A stretch of 17,671 nt of DNA from DATHVI01 sp035461385 (GTDB lineage Bacteria; Actinomycetota; Thermoleophilia; Solirubrobacterales; 70-9), in the NCBI GenBank assembly GCA_035461385.1, contig DATHVI010000129.1:1-17671 (forward strand), read 5' to 3'. How positions within the stretch are numbered: the stretch's first letter is position 1; each line of letters begins with the position of its first letter. Of the stretch, positions 7,976 to 14,630 are shown piece by piece. The notes beneath the pieces are model-generated. The model did no database searches, had not been told where the DNA came from, and was given only the letters and a program-made list of their open reading frames with translations. A program made the position numbers and the translations under genes.

Positions 7976-8728
7976 GTGCCGCGCCAGCGCAACCAGCCGC
8001 CCGGGGTGCCGCCGCTCGAGCTCACCGGTGAGCGGACGCTCCCCGACGTCCCGGAGGAGAACTACTGGTTTCGGCGCCACCTCGCCGTCTACGCGTGGAT
8101 CGCGGAGCGGGTGCGGGGGCAGCGAGTCGCCGACCTCGCCTGCGGCGAGGGCTACGGCGCCGACGTTCTCGCGCGGACCGCGGCCGACGTCGTCGGCGTC
8201 GACGCGAACCCGGAGGCTCACGAGCACGCCCGGCTGCGCTACCGGCGCGAGAACCTGCGTTTCGAGCGCGGGCTGGTTGAGGAGTTCTCGGGCCCGTGCG
8301 ATGCGATCGTCTTCCTGCAGACGATCGAGCACGTCCACGAGCCCGGGGCGCTGCTCGAGCGGCTCGCCGCGGCGGCGCAGGTGACCTACGTGTCGACCCC
8401 GAACCGGCTCAGGCTCGCGCCCGCCGGCGCGGAGAAGTCCGACAACCCCTGGCACCTGCGCGAGTACACGCTCGCCGAGTACCGGGAGCTGCTCGAGCCG
8501 CGATTCAGCCTGGTCGAGGTGCTCGGCCTCTTCCATGCCCGCAAGCTGCGCGCCCACGAGCTCGCGCTGCGCGCCGGGTGGGACCGGATCCACCCGGCGC
8601 TGCGATTGACGAAGCCGTTCTACGACCGCTTCGTCCCCGCGATCTCGGCCTCGGACTTCGCGGTGCGACCTGAAGGCGACGCCGATCTCGAGCAGGCGCT
8701 CGACTTCCTCGCGGTCTGTCATGCGTGA
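7976..8728 (+). CDS. Class I SAM-dependent methyltransferase, Rv3030-like
   Basis: A 250-residue methyltransferase. Seen: the N-terminal signature LTGERTLPDVPEENYWFRRH (16-35), motif I VADLACGEGYGADVL (51-65), Asp76 in VVGVDANPEA, and the post-II segment DAIVFLQTIEHVHEPG. The N-terminal signature and position directly ahead of a GH57 gene match Mycobacterium Rv3030, which is implicated in methylating the 6-O-methylglucose lipopolysaccharide. By that analogy it may methylate glucose units of an alpha-glucan; this is inference. GTG 7976 is chosen because it precedes the conserved start region and follows a leaderless-type -10. The stop overlaps the next gene's ATG by 8 bases, so the two are translationally coupled. 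Confidence 0.86.
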   Translation: MPRQRNQPPGVPPLELTGERTLPDVPEENYWFRRHLAVYAWIAERVRGQRVADLACGEGYGADVLARTAADVVGVDANPEAHEHARLRYRRENLRFERGLVEEFSGPCDAIVFLQTIEHVHEPGALLERLAAAAQVTYVSTPNRLRLAPAGAEKSDNPWHLREYTLAEYRELLEPRFSLVEVLGLFHARKLRAHELALRAGWDRIHPALRLTKPFYDRFVPAISASDFAVRPEGDADLEQALDFLAVCHA

Positions 8729-10229
8729 GTCGGCTCGGGCTGGCGACGAAGTCGCGGTCGACCACACCGGCAGCATGCCTGCGGCCGGCGCCAAGGCCGG
8801 CGGCAGCGGACGCGAAGCAGCGCAGCCGCCGGTGGGCGGTTTGGCGATCGTCCTCCACAGCCACATGCCCTACGTCGAGGGGTTCGGCACCTACCCGTTC
8901 GGCGAGGAGTGGCTGTTCGACGCGATCGCCCGCTCGTACCTGCCCGTGCTCGAGGTTGCCGATCGGGTGACGATGACCGTCACCCCAGTCCTCGCCGACC
9001 AGCTCGAGGCGCCCGGGGTGGCGGCGCGCCTGCGCGAGTTCGTCGAGCGCTACCGGGCCGGCGCCTGCGAGGCCGACGCCGCCGAGGTCGGCGGCGATCT
9101 CGCGCCCGCGTGCCTCGCCGAGGCGGCGCGTTACTGCCGCGGCCTCGACCAGCTCGCCGAGCTCGGCGACGACCTGACCGCGATCTTTCGCCAGCCGCTC
9201 GCGGCGGGGCGGATCGAGCTGATGGCCTCGGCGGCGACCCACGCGGTGCTGCCCCTCGTCGCGACCCGCGGTGGGCGGCGGCTCCAGATCGACGCCGGCC
9301 TGCGCTCCCACCGGCGCCGGTTCGGCCGCCCGGCCGGGCTCTGGCTTCCCGAGTGCGCCTACGAGCCTGGGCTCGACCGCCTGCTCGCCGAGCGCGGCGT
9401 GCGCTTTTTCTGCGTCGACCAGAGCGCCCACGAGCCGCCTGCCGCCGCGCTGGCGCCGGTCCGCTCCCCGGCCGGTCCGGTCGCCTTCCCGATTGCCTGG
9501 GACGCGATCTCGCTGCTCTGGTCGAGCGACGGATACCCGTCGCATCCGGGCTACGCCGACTTCCACCGCCAGTCGCTGCGCGGCGCGCACCCGTGGTCGA
9601 TCGGGGGCGGCGCGTACGACCCGACCGCGGCGGAGGCGGTGGCCCGCCGCCACGCGGGCGAGCTCGTCGACGCGGTCGCTGCGCGGCTCGAGCGCTTTCG
9701 CGACCGCCATCGCCGCCCGGGCCTGGTCACTTTCGCGGTCGACACCGAGCTCCTCGGTCACTGGTGGTGGGAGGGCCCGGCCTGGCTCGAGGAGCTGCTG
9801 AGGCTGGCCCCTGCGCGCGGCGTCGAGCCGCTGACCCTGTCGGCGGCGCTCGAGCGCCACGACCCGGAGACGCGGCCGCTGCGCCGCTCGAGCTGGGGCG
9901 AGGGCAAGGAACTACGCACCTGGGACTCGCCGCAGGTGGCCGACCTCGCCTGGGGCGCGCGGCGCCTCGAGCTGAGACTGCTGCGGAGCCTCGGGGCCGG
10001 CCGGCTCGCCCCGGCCGCTGCCGCGCGCGCGACGCGCGAGCTGCTCGCCGTCCAGGCGAGCGACTGGGCGTTCCTCGATCGCCGCCGCCAGGCCGGCGAC
10101 TACCCGTTCCAGCGGGTCACCGCGCACTCCGCCGCCCTGCTCGAGGCGCTTCACGCCGGCGAGCCCCCGGCGCCCGGGCTCCGCAACCTCGCTCCGGACC
10201 TCAGCCTCGCGCCGCTGCTCGAGCCCTGA
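8721..10229 (+). CDS. GH57 1,4-alpha-glucan branching enzyme (Rv3031-like)
   Basis: A 502-residue glycoside hydrolase family 57 protein predicted to form alpha-1,6 branches in alpha-1,4-glucan in the cytoplasm. The conserved regions appear in order: VLHSHMPYVEG (His46, His48), GLWLPECAY with catalytic nucleophile Glu211, FAVDTELLGHWWWEG with acid/base Asp341, and QASDWAF near 445-451 in the C-terminal helical domain. Length agrees with known GH57 branching enzymes (about 500-570). The first 38 residues look unconserved, so ATG at residue 19 (base 8775) is a possible alternative start; ATG 8721 overlaps the preceding stop. It lies between the Rv3030-like and (further on) Rv3032-like genes. The stop TGA (10227-10229) directly abuts a truncated copper oxidase frame. 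Confidence 0.9.
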   Translation: MRESARAGDEVAVDHTGSMPAAGAKAGGSGREAAQPPVGGLAIVLHSHMPYVEGFGTYPFGEEWLFDAIARSYLPVLEVADRVTMTVTPVLADQLEAPGVAARLREFVERYRAGACEADAAEVGGDLAPACLAEAARYCRGLDQLAELGDDLTAIFRQPLAAGRIELMASAATHAVLPLVATRGGRRLQIDAGLRSHRRRFGRPAGLWLPECAYEPGLDRLLAERGVRFFCVDQSAHEPPAAALAPVRSPAGPVAFPIAWDAISLLWSSDGYPSHPGYADFHRQSLRGAHPWSIGGGAYDPTAAEAVARRHAGELVDAVAARLERFRDRHRRPGLVTFAVDTELLGHWWWEGPAWLEELLRLAPARGVEPLTLSAALERHDPETRPLRRSSWGEGKELRTWDSPQVADLAWGARRLELRLLRSLGAGRLAPAAAARATRELLAVQASDWAFLDRRRQAGDYPFQRVTAHSAALLEALHAGEPPAPGLRNLAPDLSLAPLLEP

Positions 10230-10315
10230 TCAGGCGTTGGCGCAGACTCCCGCCGCGGCTACCGGAAGCGGGCGAGGACGAGCGGCTTCCAACCGGCGAG
10301 CGCGACGTCGCGCTG

Positions 10316-11152
10316 ATGATCCAGGACCGAAGCTTCAACGACGACGGTTCGTTCGCCTACGCCCGCAACCTCGGCGCCGGCTTCCATGGCGACACGATCC
10401 TCGTCAACGGCGCGGTCGCGCCGCGGATGCGGGTCTCGCGCACGCTCTACCGGCTGCGGATCCTCAACGCCTCGAACGCCCGCAACTACGAGCTCGTCCT
10501 CGGCCGCGACCGCTTCATGCACCAGATCGCCGGCGACGCCGGCCTCCTGCCGCGGCCGGTCCGGCGGCGCTCGCTGCCGCTCGCGCCGGCCGAGCGGGCC
10601 GAGGTCCTGGTCGACTTCTGCTCCTGCCCGCCCGGGACCGAGATCGTCCTCCACAACGCCCTCGGCGAGGCATCGACGAGGGCGGTGATGCGCTTCGACG
10701 TCGACGGCACGCCGGCGGAGCGGCTTGCGGTCCCACCGCGACTGAGCGCCCCCGACCGCGCGCTGCCGCCGCCGGTGCGGACGCGGACGTTCAGCCTCGA
10801 TCTCGCCACCTCGCCCGAGCTCGAGTGGCAGATCAATGGCCGCGGGTTCGACGAGGGCCGCGTCGACGAGGACCCCAGGCTCGGCACCACCGAGCTCTGG
10901 CGGTTCGTCAACGACTCCGAGCACCATCACCCGATGCACCTCCACGGCTGTCACGTCCGGGTCGTCTCGATCGATGGCGATGATCCGCACCAGGCCGATC
11001 GGGGCTGGAAGGACACCATCGACGTCCACCCCGGCCAGACGGTCGACGTGATCGCGCGGTTCGAGAAGTTCGCCGGTCGCTACGTCTTCCACTGCCACAC
11101 CGCCGAGCACTCAGACCAGTCGATGATGGGGCTGATGGAGATCGGCGAATGA
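10316..11152 (+). CDS. N-terminally truncated multicopper oxidase (CotA-like domains 2 and 3 only)
   Basis: 278 residues from ATG 10316 align with the last two cupredoxin domains of a three-domain CotA/bilirubin-oxidase-type multicopper oxidase: TILVNGAVAPRMRV, RLRILNASNARNYEL and LAPAERAEVLVDF (domain 2), then domain 3. The type 1 copper ligands are complete (His205, Cys260, His265, Met270). Only part of the trinuclear centre is present (His208, His210, His259, His261). The HxHG and HxH pairs supplied by domain 1 are absent, and no HxH occurs earlier. Similarity begins at about 10268 (EDERLPTGERDV, the linker after domain 1); upstream is the GH57 gene. It may be a pseudogene remnant or, since frame and type 1 site are intact, an electron-transfer protein. 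The frame is open further upstream, so the true start is uncertain. TGA overlaps the next ATG. Confidence 0.8.
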   Translation: MIQDRSFNDDGSFAYARNLGAGFHGDTILVNGAVAPRMRVSRTLYRLRILNASNARNYELVLGRDRFMHQIAGDAGLLPRPVRRRSLPLAPAERAEVLVDFCSCPPGTEIVLHNALGEASTRAVMRFDVDGTPAERLAVPPRLSAPDRALPPPVRTRTFSLDLATSPELEWQINGRGFDEGRVDEDPRLGTTELWRFVNDSEHHHPMHLHGCHVRVVSIDGDDPHQADRGWKDTIDVHPGQTVDVIARFEKFAGRYVFHCHTAEHSDQSMMGLMEIGE

Positions 11153-11727
11153 TCGGGCGAGCGGCAATCGCGGCGACGCTCGTCGCGGCTCTCGCCGCCG
11201 CCCTGGTGCTGGCGAGCGCGAGCGCGCAGACGACCTGGGTGATCGACGCCGTCGACCCCCCCGACGCGCCGACGAACTCGTGGGACCCGGGCCTGCCAGA
11301 GGTGATCGAGGCCCATCCCGGCGATGTCGCGAGCTTCGAGTTCGACCAGGCGCGAACGGTCCACAACCTCTTCCTGCGCACCCCGGCCGGCGAGGACCTC
11401 CACCTCAGCGCGCCGCCGGTCTGCGACGGCCCGCTCGGGATCTGCTCGCCGCCGCCGGACCACCCCGCCCCGATCCAGCACACCCTCGACCAGGAGGGCG
11501 AGTACACGTATTACTGCACCCTTCACGGCGGCGACGCGAACGGCAACGGGATGGCGGGACGGATCGCCGTCGGCGAGCCGGGCGGGGGAGAGGAGCCGGT
11601 GCCGATGCCGAACCCGGAGCCCGGCCCTGGCGAACTCGAGCGCTGTCCCGGGCAGGGACCGGAGTGCGCGGCATGCGCGATGGCCGGCGGCTGCCCGCCC
11701 GAGGCCGGGCGGCGAGAGGGCGGCTGA
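11149..11727 (+). CDS. Secreted plastocyanin-like blue copper protein with Cys-rich tail
   Basis: A 192-residue exported cupredoxin. Residues 1-26 are a signal peptide (basic GR start, Ala/Leu/Val-rich core, ASA-Q cleavage site). The cupredoxin domain spans about 28-143, with type 1 copper ligands His72 (TVHNLF), Cys123 and His126 (YYCTLHGG) and Met135 (NGMAG). An additional Cys92/Cys99 pair could form a disulfide. After 143 comes a Gly/Pro/Glu-rich linker, then a Cys cluster (Cys166, 173, 176, 182) that ordinary plastocyanins lack. ATG 11149 overlaps the oxidase TGA in an ATGA arrangement, so translation is coupled. It is probably an electron carrier outside the membrane; the partner is unknown. 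The oxidase would be the natural partner if it is functional. Confidence 0.86.
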   Translation: MIGRAAIAATLVAALAAALVLASASAQTTWVIDAVDPPDAPTNSWDPGLPEVIEAHPGDVASFEFDQARTVHNLFLRTPAGEDLHLSAPPVCDGPLGICSPPPDHPAPIQHTLDQEGEYTYYCTLHGGDANGNGMAGRIAVGEPGGGEEPVPMPNPEPGPGELERCPGQGPECAACAMAGGCPPEAGRREGG

Positions 11728-11778
11728 GGGGCGACACGCCGGCACTCGCCTTCCGCAGCGATCGCCGGTCCAAGCCCA

Positions 11779-11784
11779 TAGACT
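11779..11784 (+). promoter_or_regulatory. Candidate -10 (TAGACT) upstream of the GT4 gene
   Basis: TAGACT fits TANNNT in the 137-base space between the cupredoxin and glycosyltransferase genes. It would give a leader of about 70 bases and let the glycosyltransferase be transcribed independently of the copper genes. No convincing -35 is seen. Confidence 0.25.
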
Positions 11785-11864
11785 GCCCCGATCAGCCGGA
11801 CTCGCGACCGCGACAAGCCGTCTTCGACCTGACCCGCGCTCTTGCCGCTCAAGCCGGTGCCGAA

Positions 11865-13058
11865 GTGACCCGTGTCCTGATCCTCTCCTGGGAGTATCCG
11901 CCTCTGATCGAGGGCGGGCTCGCGCGCCACGTGCGAAAGCTCTCGGAGTCGCTGGCCGGTCGCGGGGTCGAGGTCCACGTGCTGACCCGCGGCAGCGAGG
12001 AGTCGCCGGCCGAGGACGAGGTCGCCGAGGTCGAGATCCACCGCGTCCGAGAACCGACCAGGCCGACCGACCTCGGGGAGTTCGTCGCCTGGGTCGAGCG
12101 GATGAACTCCGACATGCTCGCCGCCGGCGTCGAGCTCGGCGACCGCTACGAGTTCGACCTCGTCCACGGTCACGACTGGCTCGTCGCGATGGCCTGCGAC
12201 CACCTCGCGCGCCGGTTCGGAGCGCCGCTGGTGACGACGATCCACGCCACCGAGCACGGCCGCCATCAGGGCTGGGTCGACAAGCACCCGCAGTCCTACA
12301 TCCACGGCGTCGAGCGCTGGATCACGAACCGCTCCGATCGGGTGATCGCCTGCTCGTATTACATGCGGGAGCAGATCGCCGACATCTTCGCGGTCGACGG
12401 CGGCCGGGTGGCGGTGATCCCGAACGGGATCGACCCCGAGGACCTCCAACCCGGCGACGAGGCCGCGCTGCGGCGGCTGCGGGCGGAGTTCGCGGACCCG
12501 GACGAGAAGCTCGTGCTGCTGATCGGACGGCTGGTCTACGAGAAGGGGTTCCAGCTCGCGCTCGAGGCGATGCCGCGGCTGATCGAGGCGGTCCCGGGCG
12601 CCCGCTTTCTCGTCGCTGGCTCCGGCACCCACGAGGCGGAGCTTCGGCGCCAGGCGGATGATCTCGGGCTGATGGAGCACGGCACGTTCCTGGGCTGGAT
12701 CGGCGACGACGTCCTGCACTCGCTCTACCGGATCGCCGACGCCTGCGTCGTACCTTCGATCTACGAGCCGTTCGGGCTCGTGGCGCTCGAGGCGATGGCG
12801 TCGGGCTGCGCCTGCATCGTTGCCGACACCGGCGGCCTGCGCGAGGTCGTCCCCCACGAGGAGGTCGGGCTGCGGTTCCGCTCCCGCGACCCCGTCGCCC
12901 TCGGGGAGATGGTCGAGCGGGTGTTGACCGACGACGCGCTCCGCGACCGACTCGTCGCCGAGGGCTCGGAGCACGTGCTCCGCTTCGACTGGACCGACGT
13001 CGCCGAGCGGACCGTCGCCATCTACCGCGAGCTCATCCCGGACTCCGCGCGAGCCTGA
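11865..13058 (+). CDS. GT4 alpha-(1->4)-glucosyltransferase, Rv3032-like
   Basis: A 397-residue GT-B retaining glycosyltransferase. Seen: LILSWEYPPLIEGGLARHV (5-23) as the glycogen-synthase-like N-terminal nucleotide-sugar loop, LVHGHDWLVA, TTIHATEHGRHQGW, VIPNGID, the phosphate-binding GRLVYEKGF (221-229, Arg222 and Lys227), and PSIYEPFGLVALEAMASG carrying the EX7E pair Glu301/Glu309. The SWEYPP start, HDWLVA and HATE-GRH-GWV segments match Mycobacterium Rv3032, which elongates the alpha-1,4-glucan of methylglucose lipopolysaccharide and contributes to glycogen. GTG 11865 is chosen because the frame, although open to 11280, becomes conserved only there and Rv3032 starts at the same point. 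With the GH57 enzyme it would make a branched alpha-glucan. A hairpin terminator follows the stop. Confidence 0.9.
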   Translation: MTRVLILSWEYPPLIEGGLARHVRKLSESLAGRGVEVHVLTRGSEESPAEDEVAEVEIHRVREPTRPTDLGEFVAWVERMNSDMLAAGVELGDRYEFDLVHGHDWLVAMACDHLARRFGAPLVTTIHATEHGRHQGWVDKHPQSYIHGVERWITNRSDRVIACSYYMREQIADIFAVDGGRVAVIPNGIDPEDLQPGDEAALRRLRAEFADPDEKLVLLIGRLVYEKGFQLALEAMPRLIEAVPGARFLVAGSGTHEAELRRQADDLGLMEHGTFLGWIGDDVLHSLYRIADACVVPSIYEPFGLVALEAMASGCACIVADTGGLREVVPHEEVGLRFRSRDPVALGEMVERVLTDDALRDRLVAEGSEHVLRFDWTDVAERTVAIYRELIPDSARA

Positions 13059-13106
13059 TCGAGGCTCCGCCGGAATGTCCGGGGCGCGAGCGCCGCCGGT
13101 TTCTTG
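13051..13106 (+). terminator. Rho-independent terminator region after the GT4 gene
   Basis: Two hairpins lie at the gene end. The first is a perfect 6-bp stem GAGCCT/AGGCTC (13051-13056 with 13062-13067) over the stop codon. The second pairs CCGG-GGCG (13079-13086) with CGCC-G-CCGG (13091-13099) around a CGAG loop, with one bulged G, and is followed by TTTCTT. The second has classic intrinsic-terminator form and marks the end of the plus-strand cluster. Confidence 0.6.
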
Positions 13107-13252
13107 CTGGGCGCCGCCGAGACGCTCGCACCCGGCACCACGCGGAGTCGCATGCGACAGTCCGTGGCCGGCCCGGGGAGCGGCTCAACCGTCAGCGGCG
13201 CGCGGTCCGAGGACCTCCTCTTCGACGAACTACTACTACTTTCGCCGGGCGA

Positions 13253-13318
13253 TCAGGTCAGAACGATGATCAAGAGAATGATGATGATGATGAGCAGGAC
13301 TCCGCCGCCGATATACAT
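13253..13318 (-). CDS. 21-residue hydrophobic microprotein
   Basis: A very short frame: ATG at 13318, TGA at 13255-13253. It encodes MYIGGGVLL, then five consecutive Ile, then LLIIVLT, which is essentially one transmembrane helix with a Gly hinge and no tail. A strong Shine-Dalgarno, GGGAGGGG, lies 3-10 bases before the ATG, far better than at most genes here and the main argument that it is translated. The five Ile codons are written by an (ATG)5 trinucleotide run on the plus strand (13278-13292), so slippage would lengthen or shorten the helix in frame. It stands alone, downstream of the SRPBCC gene on the same strand and convergent with the GT4 gene. Possible roles include a membrane-associated regulator or a toxin-like peptide; no function can be assigned. 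Confidence 0.6.
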   Translation of the reverse strand: MYIGGGVLLIIIIILLIIVLT

Positions 13319-13513
13319 GGCCCCTCCCTTGTTTGGCTTTACAGATCAGTCTCGCGACGACATGCACTCTATCTCCTGAATGAGGGTGGGGTCACATCGA
13401 TCAGGCTCGTATCGCCGCGATCACGTTCGCGAGCAAGCGCGTCCGAGCCCGGTCACAGATGGACGTCCCTCCCGGCGATCGCCCGTTGACCCGCGCCTGG
13501 ATAGGGCCGCGGC

Positions 13514-14167
13514 TCAACCCCCGGTGTCGTCGCGATCGTCGCGGCCGCCGTCCCGCATTTGGCTCACCGCCTCCTCCGCTCGGTCGCGCGCGCTCTCGAG
13601 CACGCCCTGGACGAGCACGTGTGCTCCGGAGCCGACCCCGAAGGCCCAGTAACGGCGAAACCAACGCCGCGCGCGCTCATCCGTTGTCGCCACCCTCATC
13701 TCCCCCCGGAGCAGCGTCCCATGATCGAGATCGCGGACGCCGAGCGAATAGACGTGCTTCGCGTACCCGGGCTCTGAGAACTCCTTGAACTCGTCGGCGG
13801 AGACCTCGGCGAACGAGATCACCGGCCGCCAGAACTTTCCGACCAAGCCAAGCGCGATCTCGTCGGCGGGCCGTTCGGCAAGCAGCGTCCAACCTCCGTT
13901 CTGCCAGGGCACCTCGGCGGTGTCGCGCAGGCGAAGGTGCTCGGGCGCGGCGGGCGGACGTTCGCCGTGCAGCAGGTGGCTGACCGTCTCCGGCAGCATC
14001 CGCACCGCTCCCAGGGCCCCGATCAGCGGCTTGCTGCGCGCGACCTCGACCAGATCGACGTCCAGCAGCGCTTCCCACGTCGTCCCACGGTCGGCGTCCA
14101 CGACCGCCGCGACGGCGTCGGCGATGTCATAGGCGGGAAGGAACTCATCGGCCAGCATCGGCGCCAC
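13514..14167 (-). CDS. SRPBCC/START-like domain protein
   Basis: 217 residues resembling actinobacterial START/SRPBCC-fold proteins that hold a hydrophobic ligand in a beta-sheet cavity; they have no common reaction. Seen: LPAYDIADAVAAVVDADRG, WEALLDVDLVEVARSKPLIG, a LLAERPADEIALGLVGKFW strand pair, GYAKHVYSLGVRDL, GEMRVATTDERARRWFRRYW and a GSGAHVLVQG helix, the usual order of parts in this family. The C-terminal tail is Asp/Arg-rich and disordered-looking. Start GTG 14167 is preferred because GAGG lies 9 bases upstream and overlaps the previous gene's TGA; ATG 14158 is the alternative. The frame extends further upstream, but that part covers another gene and is Arg-rich, unlike protein. It is coupled to the 51-residue membrane protein gene 11 bases upstream. 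Confidence 0.65.
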   Translation of the reverse strand: MAPMLADEFLPAYDIADAVAAVVDADRGTTWEALLDVDLVEVARSKPLIGALGAVRMLPETVSHLLHGERPPAAPEHLRLRDTAEVPWQNGGWTLLAERPADEIALGLVGKFWRPVISFAEVSADEFKEFSEPGYAKHVYSLGVRDLDHGTLLRGEMRVATTDERARRWFRRYWAFGVGSGAHVLVQGVLESARDRAEEAVSQMRDGGRDDRDDTGG

Positions 14168-14178
14168 GTCCCCGTTCC

Positions 14179-14334
14179 TCAGCCGCGGCCGCGGAGGGCG
14201 GCGGGACGATTGATGTCGAGCGCGAGGGCGAGGATCAGCGTCGCTGACCATGCGTTCACCGGGTCGAGCGCCAAGGGTTCGTTTCCCCCGACGTTGTTGG
14301 CGATGAGCCAGATCGCGAGCCATATCAGGGTCAT
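14179..14334 (-). CDS. Small membrane protein (51 residues)
   Basis: Starts at ATG 14334 with an excellent ribosome site, AGGAGGTG, 8 bases upstream; this picks the start over a longer open frame to 14493. The protein begins MTLIWLAIWLIANNVGG, followed by NEPLALDPVNAWSATLILALALDI and a short basic tail (ending RGRG). Two hydrophobic stretches (about 2-13 and 28-42) suggest a short hairpin in the membrane or one helix plus an amphipathic segment. I do not recognise the family. Its stop TGA lies inside the likely ribosome site of the SRPBCC gene, so the two probably work as one transcription unit. An 8-bp inverted repeat upstream could regulate it. Confidence 0.6.
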   Translation of the reverse strand: MTLIWLAIWLIANNVGGNEPLALDPVNAWSATLILALALDINRPAALRGRG

Positions 14335-14630
14335 GCTTCGAACACCTCCTCGAGGCGATTCCGGGGGCCGAGCCGAATCGTTACACGCGTTCCCGGAATG
14401 GGAGACTGACGGCTTCAGGCTGGGCCGGGCGCGCGCCAGATCTTCGACGCGCGGGGTGTTCGCAACCACGCGGTTGCGGAAGCGAGCTGCCAACCCGCGA
14501 AGACTGCTCCTCCTCGTCCGGAGCGCAACCCGTCATCCACCTTCTGGCTGGGTTGACGGGCGAGAAGGGGAGAGTGCACTGCCATCAGCTGAGTGGTTCC
14601 TTCTCCCGCTTCATCTTCACCGATCTGGCG
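14335..14630. other. Intergenic region between the cupin and the small membrane protein
   Basis: No convincing gene is seen. Besides the ATTCCGGG/CCCGGAAT repeat, CCCGTCA (14529-14535) and TGACGGG (14554-14560) form a 7-bp stem with an 18-base loop. It lies about 70 bases past the cupin stop and might end that transcript, although no T-run follows on the minus strand. Confidence 0.4.
14358..14399. promoter_or_regulatory. Perfect 8-bp inverted repeat upstream of the small membrane gene
   Basis: ATTCCGGG (14358-14365) and CCCGGAAT (14392-14399) are exact inverted copies separated by 26 bases. They lie about 24-65 bases upstream of the small membrane protein start on the minus strand. The spacing would suit either a two-site operator or a leader hairpin. 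No recognised regulator site is matched. Confidence 0.35.

Noticed and set aside
6140..8866. A 908-codon minus-strand frame across two minus genes and one plus gene
   Set aside because: It crosses known genes in the wrong frame and becomes a low-complexity Arg-rich sequence; no ribosome site or domain is seen.
8909..11152. One 747-codon frame that could be read as a large fusion ending in a copper oxidase
   Set aside because: The first 440 or so codons are the out-of-frame shadow of the GH57 gene (Arg/Pro/Ala-rich). Only the part from about 10268 is protein-like, so it is a truncated oxidase and not a fusion.
11280..11864. N-terminal extension of the GT4 frame
   Set aside because: It overlaps the cupredoxin gene in another frame and has no family similarity; the conserved protein starts at GTG 11865.
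13278..13292. The (ATG)5 run as a possible repeat array
   Set aside because: It is only a 15-base trinucleotide run inside the microprotein frame; no CRISPR-like spacing or other repeats were found in the window.
14529..14560. The CCCGTCA/TGACGGG stem as a terminator
   Set aside because: There is no T-run on either strand and the loop is 18 bases, so it was kept only as a note in the intergenic entry.
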